Program-made: the position numbers and the translations under genes
Source of the DNA: JBDHWG01 sp046328525
GTDB taxonomy: Bacteria; Chloroflexota; Anaerolineae; Epilineales; JAHCIE01
Length of the DNA stretch: 64,000 nt
Assembly: GCA_046328525.1 (NCBI GenBank)
Contig: JAXLWK010000013.1
Location: 86,937-150,936 of the forward strand
Direction of reading: 5' to 3'
In this document: one piece after another, positions 14,522 to 23,516 of the stretch
Numbering within the stretch: position 1 is the stretch's first letter
Layout: each line of letters starts with the position of its first letter
The notes under the pieces: generated by a model
The model's database searches: none
What the model was told of the DNA's origin: nothing
The model's input: only the letters and a program-made list of their open reading frames with translations

Positions 14522-16614
14522 GCCGTTCCAACGTCGCCGCGCTGGGCGTCGTCCTCGTCGCGTTCGCCCTGCGCGTGCTGGCCCTCGGCGGCCCCAGCCT
14601 GTGGTACGACGAGGGCTTCGCCGTCCAGACGGCGCGGCTCTCCCTGCCGGCCCTGGTCGAGCGCCTGGTGCGCGAGGACAACCACTCCCCGCTGCACTAC
14701 CTCATCCTCCATTTCTGGATGCCCCTGGTGGGCGACTCGGAGACGGCGCTGCGCTTCTCCAGCGTGATCGTCGGCGTGCTCATGGTGGCGCTGACCTATG
14801 CCATCTTCCGCGAGATCTTCCACGGCCGGCCGCAGGCGGACCTGGCCGCCCTGGTGGCCGGCGCGCCGGCCGCTGCCCTCGTCGCCCTCTCCCCGTTCCT
14901 AGTCTACTACGCCCGCGAGGCGCGCATGTACAGCCTCCTGGCGTGCTTCACCCTCGCCGCCGCATGGACCCTCCTGGCCGCCACGCGCCGCACGCTGCGA
15001 AGAGAAAAGGAACGCAAAGACGCAGAGACGCAAAGGGAAGACGGCCCATCCTCGCCTGTCATGCTGAGCGCATGCGAAGCATCCCCCCGCCCTGGGGACG
15101 CTTCGCGTTCGCTCAGCGTGACAGCGTCCGGTGTCATGCCGAGGGCAAACCTCGCGCTTCCTTTGCGCCTTCGCGCCTTTGCGTTTCAAAACGGCCTGTG
15201 GCTGGCGCATGGGGCGCTGCTGGCCCTCATGCTCTACACCCAGTACATGGGCGTGTTCTTCATCCCGGCGTTCGCCCTGTTCGCTCTCCTGAGCGGGTGG
15301 CGCGTGTTCGTCCGCTGGCTGCTGGCCGCCGCCGTCGGCGCGCTCCTGTTCCTGCCCTGGCTGCCCTTCGCCCTGCTCCAGATGCGGCGGCTCTTCGGCT
15401 CGACGCCGGAGTACTTCCCCGCCTACCTCGACGCGAGCGCCGTCATCCAGAACGGCCTGCGCAGCTTTCTCGCCCTCGACGCCGCTGCCTGGGCCGGGGC
15501 CGCCGCCGTGCTGCTCCTCGTCGGCTCGGCAGCGCTCATCCTCCGCGACTGGCGCCGCGACCCGGCCTTCGCCCGCCGCGAGGCCCTCCCGATGCTGGCG
15601 GCGTGGCTGCCGCTCCTGCTCATCGCCGTCGCCAGCAGCTCCATCGCCAAGTTCGTCGCCCGCTATGCCATCCCCGCCGCGCCCATGCTCTACCTGAGCA
15701 TCGCCCTGGTGCTGTTCGGCCTGCTGTGGCGGAAGGCCGTCGTCGGCCGCGTGGTGTACGCCGTGGCCCTGGCGGCGTTGCTGGTGACCCTGGGGCGCGG
15801 CGGGTGGAGCGCGACGGCCGCGCCGTGGGTTCCCCACGAGGACGCGCGCGGCATCGCCGACTACCTGAACGACCGGGCGCGTCCGGAGCAGGACATCATC
15901 TTCATGGACGCGCGGCCCGACGCCTTCGACTACTACTACCACGGCCAGGCCGCCGTCCATCCCATGTTCGTCGGCTTCGATTACGCCGCCGGCGCGAGCC
16001 AGCTCAACGACATCCTCGCCCGCAAGCCGGAGCGTGTCTGGCTCATCCTGTGGCAGCACGAGGCCGCCGACCCCACGGGCATGGTCATCGCCGAGCTTCA
16101 GCGCCGCAGCAGTCAGGGCCGCGTCACCCGCAGCGCCTACCGCGAGTACACCCTGCTCCGCTTCGACCTGGCCGACTGGTCGCCAGTCGCCGCCATGCCG
16201 ACGCCGCAGCAGCCCATCGGCGCGACGTTCGGCGATCAGCTGACGCTCGTCGGCGCCGACCGCCTGCCCGCTGACCCAACCACGCTGCGCTGGATGCTGT
16301 ACTGGCAGGCGCAGCAGCCCCTCCACGGTGACATCGCCGTCACGCTCCAGCTCAAGGACGCTGAGGGCAAGGTGCGCGTCAGCCACAACCAGGGGCCGAG
16401 CGCGCCGTGGATGGCGGCGGCGGGGCTGCCCGTCGGCACGCCGGTGCGCGGGCTGACGGAGGTCGCGCTGCCCAAGGACCTGCCGGCCGGCCAGTACGCG
16501 GCGAGCGTGCTGGTGTGGGACCCGGCCGCCGAGCGCAACCTGGAGGCCGTCGCCGCCGATGGGACGCCGCTGGGCCTCAGCATCCCGATGGGCACGGTCG
16601 AGGTCACGCGCTAA
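14494..16614 (+). CDS. GT39/ArnT-like membrane glycosyltransferase with in-frame repeat insertion
   Basis: Polyprenyl-phosphate-sugar-dependent type membrane glycosyltransferase. The N-terminal LWYDEGFAVQTAR (the first-loop acidic motif of PMT/ArnT proteins), HSPLHYLILHFW and YYAREARMYSL are typical, and about ten membrane helices are followed by a C-terminal soluble domain of ~200 residues. Between helices, residues of 15010-15188 are translated from a palindromic repeat and are hydrophilic and unlike the family. Start is ATG 14494, or TTG 14518, which would overlap the S9 stop as TTGA like an upstream gene. Acceptor unknown. Confidence 0.85.
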   Translation: MVPNSPRPLSRSNVAALGVVLVAFALRVLALGGPSLWYDEGFAVQTARLSLPALVERLVREDNHSPLHYLILHFWMPLVGDSETALRFSSVIVGVLMVALTYAIFREIFHGRPQADLAALVAGAPAAALVALSPFLVYYAREARMYSLLACFTLAAAWTLLAATRRTLRREKERKDAETQREDGPSSPVMLSACEASPRPGDASRSLSVTASGVMPRANLALPLRLRAFAFQNGLWLAHGALLALMLYTQYMGVFFIPAFALFALLSGWRVFVRWLLAAAVGALLFLPWLPFALLQMRRLFGSTPEYFPAYLDASAVIQNGLRSFLALDAAAWAGAAAVLLLVGSAALILRDWRRDPAFARREALPMLAAWLPLLLIAVASSSIAKFVARYAIPAAPMLYLSIALVLFGLLWRKAVVGRVVYAVALAALLVTLGRGGWSATAAPWVPHEDARGIADYLNDRARPEQDIIFMDARPDAFDYYYHGQAAVHPMFVGFDYAAGASQLNDILARKPERVWLILWQHEAADPTGMVIAELQRRSSQGRVTRSAYREYTLLRFDLADWSPVAAMPTPQQPIGATFGDQLTLVGADRLPADPTTLRWMLYWQAQQPLHGDIAVTLQLKDAEGKVRVSHNQGPSAPWMAAAGLPVGTPVRGLTEVALPKDLPAGQYAASVLVWDPAAERNLEAVAADGTPLGLSIPMGTVEVTR
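15010..15188. repeat. Nested palindromic repeat inside the GT39 coding region
   Basis: Outer arms are the gcaaagacgc family (ggaacgcaaagacgcagag near 15010 and cgcgcctttgcgtttc ending 15188). An inner pair, tgtcatgctgagcg (from 15057) and cgctcagcgtgaca (ending 15122), is a different repeat family. The frame stays open through both, adding about 60 residues. Confidence 0.88.
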
Positions 16615-16836
16615 CGCCTAACATACATTTAGTGAGCAACAGCGAGCATAGAGGGCAATATAGACCAAAATCAAACTATAGCGTCAAAAAAAGAGTTTCC
16701 TGATGTACAATAACAATTAGGAGTGGATTGTCGTTTTATCCGGTAGAACGGCGTGATATCAACCCTGCCGGCGGTCTGCTACCCCCGGCGCCACAAAGAT
16801 GTGTCAGCTGTCAGACTGAGCGTGGGAGACGAGGTG
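16615..16836. other. Gene-free leader region upstream of the LysM gene
   Basis: About 220 bp with no supported gene; the first ~100 bp are unusually A/T-rich for this genome. TACAAT at 16706-16711 could be a -10, but no good -35 is found. A possible stem GCCGG...CCGGC occurs near 16768-16790. It probably holds the LysM gene promoter and 5' leader. Confidence 0.4.
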
Positions 16837-16861
16837 GTACGCGCGCGCGCGCACACACACA
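16837..16861. repeat. 25-nt alternating purine-pyrimidine tract
   Basis: An uninterrupted alternation made of gtac, several gc units and ca units ends 2 bp before the GGGAGG ribosome site of the LysM gene. Such tracts can form Z-DNA and are prone to slippage. Confidence 0.85.
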
Positions 16862-16875
16862 AGGGAGGATCTCGT

Positions 16876-17301
16876 ATGTTCAGGAAGGTTTGGGGAAGGC
16901 AACTGATTATCGCGCTAGGCGTCGCTCTGGTGCTCGTCCTTGTGGCGGCCACCGCGAGCTTCGCTGCTCCGGCTGAGAATCCGAACAACTGGTGGTGCAA
17001 CGGTGTGGTCGTCCAGCCCGGCCAGACGCTCTCCGGCATCGCCGCGCACTACGGCGTGTCCGTGTGGTCGCTGGCGTCCTACAACGGCATTCACAACCCC
17101 AACTTCATCCGCGCGGGCCAGTGCATTGCGATCCCGCCGCGGGGCAGCGGCTACTGGAACCATGGCGGAGGCTGGAACACCGACTGGGGCTGGGGCTACG
17201 CCCCGCGCTCCTCTTGGAACAACTGCTGCTCGTGGAACTATGTCCAGCCCAAAGGCCACTGGGTCTGGTGGAACGGCTGCTGGGTCTGGCGAACCTGGTG
17301 A
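16876..17301 (+). CDS. Secreted LysM-domain protein
   Basis: 141 residues. A basic N-terminus and hydrophobic core (LIIALGVALVLVLVAATASFA) form a signal peptide ending near residue 30. One LysM domain follows: VVVQPGQTLSGIAAHYGVSV with NPNFIRAGQCIAIP, which binds peptidoglycan or chitin-like glycans. The C-terminal 50 residues are rich in Trp, Gly and Asn and contain several Cys (CCSWNY, GCWVW), possibly a disulfide-linked or aromatic surface patch. ATG 16876 has a strong GGGAGG 8 bp upstream, directly after the alternating GC/CA tract. Probably attached to the envelope by the LysM domain. Confidence 0.88.
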   Translation: MFRKVWGRQLIIALGVALVLVLVAATASFAAPAENPNNWWCNGVVVQPGQTLSGIAAHYGVSVWSLASYNGIHNPNFIRAGQCIAIPPRGSGYWNHGGGWNTDWGWGYAPRSSWNNCCSWNYVQPKGHWVWWNGCWVWRTW

Positions 17302-17516
17302 TGAGTCGCCGGTGATAGACAGCCGCGGCCTGTCACCTATGTTTGAGGCCTGAGTTCTCGACCCCCACGCTTAGCTCGGCGGCACACCGAGGGACGCGGG
17401 CGGCGCAAGCCGTCTCCCGTCCCTCGCTTTATTTCCCCGCGCCCGGTCAGTATACTTTCGCTATGCACAACCTCTTGTTTACGAAAACAAGCCCCGCCTG
17501 TCATGCCGGGAAGCCT

Positions 17517-18203
17517 ATGACCCGGTGGACTCTGCTGGTCGTGGCGCTGGCGGCGCTGCTCCTCGCCGGGTGCAGCCGCGCCGCGCCCCCGCCCGGCCTG
17601 ACCTACGTCGCCCTCGGCGCGTCGGACACCGTCGGCGTCGGCGCGTCCGACCCGGCCCAGGAGGGCTGGGTGCCGCAGTTCTATAACCGCCTGCCGCCGG
17701 GCACGAAGCTCGTCAACCTGGGCGTCAGCGGCTTCAAGCTCAACGAGGCGCTCACCCAGACCCTGCCCATTGCCCAGGACGCCCACCCCGACCTGGTGAC
17801 CATCTGGCTGGCGGTGAACGACTTCAACGGCCGCGTGGACCTGGCGCAGTACGAGCGCGACCTGGACACACTGCTCGCCGGCGTCCAGGCCAGCGGCGCC
17901 CGGCGCATCCTCATCGCCAATATCCCCGCTCTGGAGGGCGTGCCGATCTACGCCGGCCAGGGCGTCCCGCCGCAGCGCCTCGCCGCCGAGGTGAGCCGCT
18001 GGAACGACGTCATCGCGCGCCAGGCGGCGAAGCACGGCGCGATCCTCGTGGACGTTCACAGCCAGTGGAACGAGCTGGCGAACCATCCGGAGTACGTCAG
18101 CATAGACGGCTTTCACCCTAGCGCCGCGGGCTATACCCGCCTGGCCGATCTGTTCTACCAGACTCTCCAGGCCAACGGCGGATTACCAAGCAGGACACAG
18201 TGA
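17517..18203 (+). CDS. SGNH/GDSL-like hydrolase lipoprotein
   Basis: 228 residues. The signal peptide ends in a lipobox (LLLAGC, Cys at about 19), so it is membrane anchored and faces outside. SGNH blocks are present: YVALGASDTVGVG (nucleophile Ser in a GxSD variant of GDS), NLGVSG (Gly), WLAVNDFNG (Asn) and DGFHPSAAGY (Asp and His). Substrate unknown; esterase or lipase activity is inferred from the family. ATG 17517 fits the signal peptide best; ATG 17463 would add 18 unlikely residues. Its stop overlaps the GTG of the ABC ATPase (GTGA). Confidence 0.87.
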   Translation: MTRWTLLVVALAALLLAGCSRAAPPPGLTYVALGASDTVGVGASDPAQEGWVPQFYNRLPPGTKLVNLGVSGFKLNEALTQTLPIAQDAHPDLVTIWLAVNDFNGRVDLAQYERDLDTLLAGVQASGARRILIANIPALEGVPIYAGQGVPPQRLAAEVSRWNDVIARQAAKHGAILVDVHSQWNELANHPEYVSIDGFHPSAAGYTRLADLFYQTLQANGGLPSRTQ

Positions 18204-18958
18204 CCAATATGATTGTCGAAGCGCGGGGCGTCGTGCGGCGCTACCGCGTGGGTGAAGTGACCATAGACGCCCTGCGGGGCGTGGATTTTGCCGTTCCCAA
18301 GGGCGAGATGGTGGCGATCATGGGGCCGAGCGGCTGCGGCAAGACGACGCTGCTCAACTGCCTGGCCGGGCTGGACGCGCCCGACGCCGGCAGCATCACC
18401 ATCGAGGGCACGCTGCTGAGCGCCATGAGCGACGGCGAGCGCACGGCCTACCGCGCCCGCAACATGGGCTTCATCTTCCAGGCGTACAACCTGCTGCCCG
18501 TGCTGAGCGCCGTCGAGAACGTCGAGCTGCCGCTGCTGGTGAGCGGTGTGGGGTCCAGGGAGGCGCGGCAGCGCGCCCTTGCCGCCCTCGCCGACGTCGG
18601 CCTGGCCGACCGCGCCCGCCACGCGCCGACCCAGCTCAGCGGCGGCCAGCAGCAGCGGGTCGCCGTCGCCCGCGCCCTGGTGACCCAGCCGGCCATCATC
18701 TGGGGCGACGAGCCGACGGGCAATCTCGACTCCGTCGCCGCCGACGACATCATGGACCTGCTGGACGCGCTGCACGCCGACGCCGGGCACACCGTCGTCA
18801 TCGTCACCCACAGCCGCGCCGTCGCCGACCGCGCCGACCGCATCATCCACATGCGCGATGGCCTGATCGTCGAGGAAGAATTCACCGCCCGCCGCGCTGT
18901 GAGCGAACCACCCCGTAGTAGCGACTTCAGTCGCTCTTCAGTCGTGGGGAACGACTGA
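18200..18958 (+). CDS. ABC transporter ATPase, MacB/LolD type
   Basis: ATPase partner of the large FtsX-type permease downstream. It has Walker A GPSGCGKTT, the Q-loop FQAYNLLPV, signature LSGGQQQR, Walker B IIWGDEPTGNLD and the switch His in VIVTHS, all intact. GTG 18200 overlaps the lipoprotein stop; ATG 18209 is an alternative. The last ~20 residues (from SEPPRSSDFSRS) are not part of the family fold: they are translated from a cgacttcagtcgc palindromic repeat that also supplies the stop codon. The system probably exports or extracts a lipid or peptide rather than importing. Confidence 0.92.
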   Translation: MTNMIVEARGVVRRYRVGEVTIDALRGVDFAVPKGEMVAIMGPSGCGKTTLLNCLAGLDAPDAGSITIEGTLLSAMSDGERTAYRARNMGFIFQAYNLLPVLSAVENVELPLLVSGVGSREARQRALAALADVGLADRARHAPTQLSGGQQQRVAVARALVTQPAIIWGDEPTGNLDSVAADDIMDLLDALHADAGHTVVIVTHSRAVADRADRIIHMRDGLIVEEEFTARRAVSEPPRSSDFSRSSVVGND

Positions 18959-18960
18959 GG
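18915..18960. repeat. gcgacttcagtcgc palindromic repeat at the 3' end of the ABC ATPase gene
   Basis: GTAGTAGCGACTTCAGTCGC and a degenerate return arm cagtcgtggggaacgactg; the gene's TGA (18956-18958) lies in the repeat. Same family as 38693 and 49667. Confidence 0.8.
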
Positions 18961-18976
18961 GGGCGTTAAGAGGTAT

Positions 18977-19055
18977 GAAACGCAAAGACGCAGAGACGCA
19001 AAGGGAGAAGAAGAGGCTCTTTTCCTCCCTTTGCGCCTTTGCGCCTTTGCATTAC
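18977..19055. repeat. Interspersed repeat, gcaaagacgc family
   Basis: Inverted arms gaaacgcaaagacgcagag and the gcgcctttgcattac side with an A/G-rich spacer. It separates the ABC ATPase and permease genes by ~120 bp although they should be one functional unit. Confidence 0.87.
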
Positions 19056-19081
19056 CATTGTCCCGTCCTAGAAATGCTGTC

Positions 19082-22000
19082 ATGACCACACTTTTTGGTG
19101 TTCCAACGCCTATACTCGCCGGCGCGCTGGCCGGGCTGACCACCACCGCCGCCATCATCATCCTGCTCCTGGCGGCGCGCAACCCCATCCTGGTCAAGCT
19201 CGGCGTGCGCCACATCCCGCGCCGCCGCGCCCGCTCGGTGCTCATCGTCGTCGGCCTGGCCCTCAGCACCACCATCGTCGCCGCCGCCTTCACCACCGGC
19301 GACGCCCTGGGCAACACCGTGCGCTCCCTCGTGCGCGGCTCCCTGGGCAACGTGGACGAGGTCGTCGTGTCCTATCGCGGCGGCACGCGGCGCTTCGCCC
19401 AGTCCGACTTTCAGGGGCTGGCCGACGGGCGCATCCCCCTCGTGGCCGGTGATGACTTCGCCCAGGCCGAGGTCGCCCGCGTCGCCGATCTGCTCAAGGA
19501 TACGCCCGGCGTCGCCGCCGTCAGCGGCTCCATCATCCGCCAGTACCCCATCGCCGACACCGACCAGCAAGTCGTCAACGCCGCCATCAACCTCCTGGCC
19601 CTGCCGCCAGACACGCCACCCGCCTTCGGCGCGCTCGCCGACGCCGCCTGCCCCACCCCCGATGACGCGGCGCCGCCCGGCCCGTGCGCCCTCAGCCTGG
19701 CGGCGCTGGGCGAGGGCGACGTCTACCTGAACGAGGCGGCGGCGGGCAACCTCATGGCGAATGCCGGCGACAACCTGGTCATCTACGTCAAGGGGCGCGA
19801 GGTCCCGGCGCGCGTCAAGGCCATCGCCCGCAACGGCGACATCGGCGGGACGCAAGCCACGGCCCTGGTCAGTCTCCCGTGGTGGCAGACGGTGGAGGGC
19901 ATCCCTGGCAGCATCAACCAGGTGCTCATCGTGAACGCGCCGGGCGCGGCGTCGTGCGGTGGTCTCGCCGCCCTGCGCTGCCTGTGGGAAGGCGGGGCCG
20001 CCGAGGACAGCATGCGCTGGAGCAGCGGCATCGCCCTGCGCCTGCGGGCGAACCTGGTGGACGACACCGCCGCCCAGACCATCTTCCGCCTACTGGCGAC
20101 GCCGAGCGTGCGCCAGGGCCTGCGCGACAGCGTGAACCAGCAGCCGCCGTTCCTGCGCGAGCGCGTCCTCGCCCTGGCCGACGCGCTCGAGGGGCCGGGC
20201 GTCACCGACGAGTTCAAGAGCCTCATCGGCGACCCGCAGACCCTGGGCAGCCTGCGCAGCGTGCTGTTCCGCCTCGCGCCGGGCACGGCGTCGTCTTTCG
20301 CCAACGCCCTCACCAACCTCAACCGCCTCACCGTGATCGAGCTGAAGGGGCTGAGCCTCGACATCGCCGGCGCGTTCGCCAGCGCCCTGACGTCCACGTT
20401 CCTGGTGCTCGGCCTGTTCTCCATCGCCACCGGCATCATGCTCGTCTTCCTCATCTTCGCCCTGCTGGCCGCCGAGCGCCGCCCCGAGCTGGGCATGGCC
20501 CGCGCCCTCGGCACGCAGCGCGGCCACCTGGTGCAGATATTCCTGTTCGAGGGCGCGCTGTACGACCTGGCCGCCTCGCTCCTCGGCATCCTGGCCGGGC
20601 TGGCCGTGGCCGTCCTCATCATCGTCACCCTGACCGGCTACCTGACCGAGTTCGGCCTGCGCCTGACCGGCTCCGTCGAGCCGCAGTCGCTCATCATCGC
20701 CTTCTGCCTCGGCCTGCTCATCACCTTCGTCACCGTCAGCGTCTCGGCGTGGCGCATCGCCCGCCTTAACGTCGTCACCGCCGTGCGCAACCTGCCCGAC
20801 GAGCCGAAGGCCGCGCTGTCCCTCGCCGACCTGGCCCGCAGCGGCCACCCCCTCGCGTTCCTATGGGGCCTGGTCACACGCGGCCCGCTGCTCATCCTCC
20901 TCGGCGTCGCCCTGGCCCTCGCCACGGCCAACCGCTCCGCCTTCGTCGCCCTGAACGCGGCCGGCTGGTCCCTCGCCGTCATCGGCGGCGGGCTGACCGT
21001 GCGCTGGGCGCTCGCCCGCCTCGGCGTCCGCCGCGATAGGGGCGACCGCGTCGGCTTCACCCTGGCTGGCCTCGGCCTGCTCGTCTTCTGGGCGCGCGGC
21101 GTGCCCGGCTTCCGCGTCTCCCAGACCGAGCAGTTCGTCGGCAGCCTGGAGCTGCTGGCCCTGTCGGGCCTGTTCATGGTGCTGGGCGCGGTGTGGGCCG
21201 TCGCCTACAACCTCGAACTGCTGCCCGGCCTCGTCGCCGGCCTGGCTGGCCTGGCGCGGCGCGGCGCGCCCATCGCCGCTGGCCTGCGCATCGCCGCCGC
21301 CTACCCCGCCCGCTACCGCTGGCGCACCGGCCTCGCCATCCTCATGTTCACCCTGGTCATCTTCACCGTGACCACAGCGTCCATCCTGCTCTCCGGCACG
21401 CGCTACGCCTACGCCGACCTGGAGACCCAGGCGGCCGGCTTCGACCTGCGCGCCAACGTTGACCCGGCGCGCGTCCCCGATCTGCGCGCCGCCATCGCCG
21501 CCGCCCCGGCCGTCTCCCCCGACGACTTCGCCGCCATCGGCGGCCAGGCGAGCGTCCCTGTCGAAGCCATCCAGATGGGCGCGGCCGTCGCTCGCTGGGG
21601 CGCGAGCACACTGCAAGTCGTGGACAACGGCTGGCTGCAAGGCGTCGGCGCGCCCCTCACCCAGCGCGTGCCGGAATACGCCTCCGACGAAGCCGTGTGG
21701 GCGGCGCTGCGCACGACCCCCGGCCTGGCCGTCCTCCACGGCAGCGCCCTCCCCCGCCGCGACGCGCCGACGCGCAACGCGGGCACGACCTTCGGCGCCG
21801 ACCCCTTCGTCTTCCAGGGCATGTACCGCGACGACCGCGGCTTCACCCCGACGACCGTCTGGCTGCGCGACCCGAAGGGCGGGCCGCCGATGAAGCTCAC
21901 CGTTATCGGGGTGATGGACGCCCGCACCTCCATCGGCCGCGGCGTCTACACCACCGCCGACACCGTCCGCGCCGCCGGTTGGACAGCGCCGACGCCGGGC

Positions 22001-22537
22001 GCGTACTACCTCAAGGTCGCGCCGGGCGTCGCGCCGCGCGCCGCCGCCCTCGGCCTCGCCCGTACCCTGAGCGCGACGGGCGGCGACGCAGCGGTGCTCA
22101 ACGAGGAGCTGCGCGTGCAGCAGGGCATCCGCCTGCTGCTCAATCAGTTGCTACAGGGGTTCATGGGGCTGGGGCTGATTAGCGGCGTCGTGGCGCTGGG
22201 CGTCATCGCGTCGCGGGCCGTGGTCGAGCGGCGGCAGCAGATCGGCGTCCTGCGCGCCATCGGCTTCGGGCGCGGCCTGGTGCAGGCGACGTTCCTGCTG
22301 GAATCGACAGTCATCGCCGTGCTGGGCATCCTCATCGGCGTCGGCCTGGGCATCATCCTATCGCGCAACGTCGTCGCGTTCATCGCCGCCCAGAACCCTG
22401 AGGTTGCGTTCGGCGTGCCGTGGCTCCAGATCGGCGTCATCGCCCTGGTCGCCTACCTCATGACGGTCGCAACGACCATGCTCCCGGCGTGGCAAGCCGG
22501 CCGCGTCTACCCGGCGGAGGCGCTGCGATATGAGTAA
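19082..22537 (+). CDS. Large ABC permease with two FtsX domains
   Basis: 1151 residues. An N-terminal membrane helix is followed by RRRARSVLIVVGLALSTT, a periplasmic-type MacB_PCD region, a first FtsX domain with three helices near 440-570 (LLAAERRPELGMARALG is the typical cytoplasmic coupling loop), several extra helices, a second extracellular domain and a second FtsX domain at the end (RQQIGVLRAIGFGRG). This is the duplicated, single-chain permease layout seen in lipoprotein/peptide exporters of Gram-positive and Chloroflexota bacteria. ATG 19082 follows the repeat; the frame upstream is repeat-derived. Works with the ATPase at 18200. Confidence 0.92.
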   Translation: MTTLFGVPTPILAGALAGLTTTAAIIILLLAARNPILVKLGVRHIPRRRARSVLIVVGLALSTTIVAAAFTTGDALGNTVRSLVRGSLGNVDEVVVSYRGGTRRFAQSDFQGLADGRIPLVAGDDFAQAEVARVADLLKDTPGVAAVSGSIIRQYPIADTDQQVVNAAINLLALPPDTPPAFGALADAACPTPDDAAPPGPCALSLAALGEGDVYLNEAAAGNLMANAGDNLVIYVKGREVPARVKAIARNGDIGGTQATALVSLPWWQTVEGIPGSINQVLIVNAPGAASCGGLAALRCLWEGGAAEDSMRWSSGIALRLRANLVDDTAAQTIFRLLATPSVRQGLRDSVNQQPPFLRERVLALADALEGPGVTDEFKSLIGDPQTLGSLRSVLFRLAPGTASSFANALTNLNRLTVIELKGLSLDIAGAFASALTSTFLVLGLFSIATGIMLVFLIFALLAAERRPELGMARALGTQRGHLVQIFLFEGALYDLAASLLGILAGLAVAVLIIVTLTGYLTEFGLRLTGSVEPQSLIIAFCLGLLITFVTVSVSAWRIARLNVVTAVRNLPDEPKAALSLADLARSGHPLAFLWGLVTRGPLLILLGVALALATANRSAFVALNAAGWSLAVIGGGLTVRWALARLGVRRDRGDRVGFTLAGLGLLVFWARGVPGFRVSQTEQFVGSLELLALSGLFMVLGAVWAVAYNLELLPGLVAGLAGLARRGAPIAAGLRIAAAYPARYRWRTGLAILMFTLVIFTVTTASILLSGTRYAYADLETQAAGFDLRANVDPARVPDLRAAIAAAPAVSPDDFAAIGGQASVPVEAIQMGAAVARWGASTLQVVDNGWLQGVGAPLTQRVPEYASDEAVWAALRTTPGLAVLHGSALPRRDAPTRNAGTTFGADPFVFQGMYRDDRGFTPTTVWLRDPKGGPPMKLTVIGVMDARTSIGRGVYTTADTVRAAGWTAPTPGAYYLKVAPGVAPRAAALGLARTLSATGGDAAVLNEELRVQQGIRLLLNQLLQGFMGLGLISGVVALGVIASRAVVERRQQIGVLRAIGFGRGLVQATFLLESTVIAVLGILIGVGLGIILSRNVVAFIAAQNPEVAFGVPWLQIGVIALVAYLMTVATTMLPAWQAGRVYPAEALRYE

Positions 22538-22635
22538 CCCTCTCCAAGCGTACGGTTACCCTCGACATTGAGTGAGATTATGATACAATTCTGTCCGACA
22601 CTCTGTGGCCGACGTTGATGGAGAAGAAGGTCTAC

Positions 22636-23508
22636 ATGACCGACAACTTGGATGACCGGGATGACGACCGTGGTGCACAGCCGGATATACCACCTTCTGT
22701 ATCCTCGGATCTAGTACCTGACGAACGCTATCTCGCGTTGTTTACAAATGCTATCCGGCGGTGCATGAGTTACAAACCGAGGTTCGGCACAGGGCGCGGG
22801 GAAGGCTTGACGGTAGGGGAGTTCTCTGCTCTCTACGCAGCCGATCCATTTTATCATTGGATCGGCCTCGACTCGCCTTTGATGTATGCTGCACACAAAG
22901 CTGCTGGAGGCATGACATCCGTATATCGCCAGATTGGAATTGGAAGCCAATGGGTCTTTTATCAGATGTTGCAGGATCATCTTGGCTTGACAGCGGAGCA
23001 AGCTGCCTGGAGCTACATGGTAGAGGGCGTGCGAGGGAAGGAACGGCGATTATCGCTTGACGGACGCATTGCGATAGCCGATATTGTGGATGAGACAGCC
23101 AGAGCGAGAGTCCAGAACTGGTTGCGGGCCGTGGCTGACCAGATTGGTTTGCCCGACGATACACGTAGAATTACGAAAGGCGTCGTATTTGAGGCGCGCC
23201 AGGGTTACAAAAGCAAGGACTCCAAGCGCCAAAACGCGGATATAGCCAATGCCTCAAAAGCATATGCACATCTGTATATTCCGGTAATTATCTTGTTCTC
23301 GACGCAAATTGATAACGATGTCGCCCACCGCTATCAAGAGAACTTGTGGCTGCTTCTCACTGGTACCGTACATGGAGCCGCGACAGCGAGTACATATGCG
23401 TTCTGCCATGAGGTGGTAGGCTACGACCTGGCAGGCTTCTTCACTCGAAACTCGTCGCGAATCAGGGATGAGGTCGAGAACGTCGTTAAGACTCTGCTCT
23501 CGGCATAG
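22636..23508 (+). CDS. Putative type II restriction endonuclease
   Basis: 290 residues, family not recognised with certainty. It stands 8 bp upstream of a DNA methyltransferase in a low-GC two-gene unit, which is the main reason for the call. EARQGYKSKDSKRQNAD (about residues 190-206) has the spaced acidic and Lys residues of a PD-(D/E)XK-like core. The C-terminal half is predicted alpha/beta without membrane segments. ATG 22636 is chosen because GAGAAGAAGG is 5 bp upstream; ATG 22618 is possible. Codon use differs sharply from neighbours (many A/T-ending codons), a sign of transfer. Confidence 0.6.
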   Translation: MTDNLDDRDDDRGAQPDIPPSVSSDLVPDERYLALFTNAIRRCMSYKPRFGTGRGEGLTVGEFSALYAADPFYHWIGLDSPLMYAAHKAAGGMTSVYRQIGIGSQWVFYQMLQDHLGLTAEQAAWSYMVEGVRGKERRLSLDGRIAIADIVDETARARVQNWLRAVADQIGLPDDTRRITKGVVFEARQGYKSKDSKRQNADIANASKAYAHLYIPVIILFSTQIDNDVAHRYQENLWLLLTGTVHGAATASTYAFCHEVVGYDLAGFFTRNSSRIRDEVENVVKTLLSA

Positions 23509-23516
23509 AGGACTCC

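Noticed and set aside
16740..16870. Possible c-di-AMP (ydaO-type) riboswitch ahead of the LysM gene
   Set aside because: Such riboswitches often precede LysM genes, but none of the conserved segments I know could be found in the leader.
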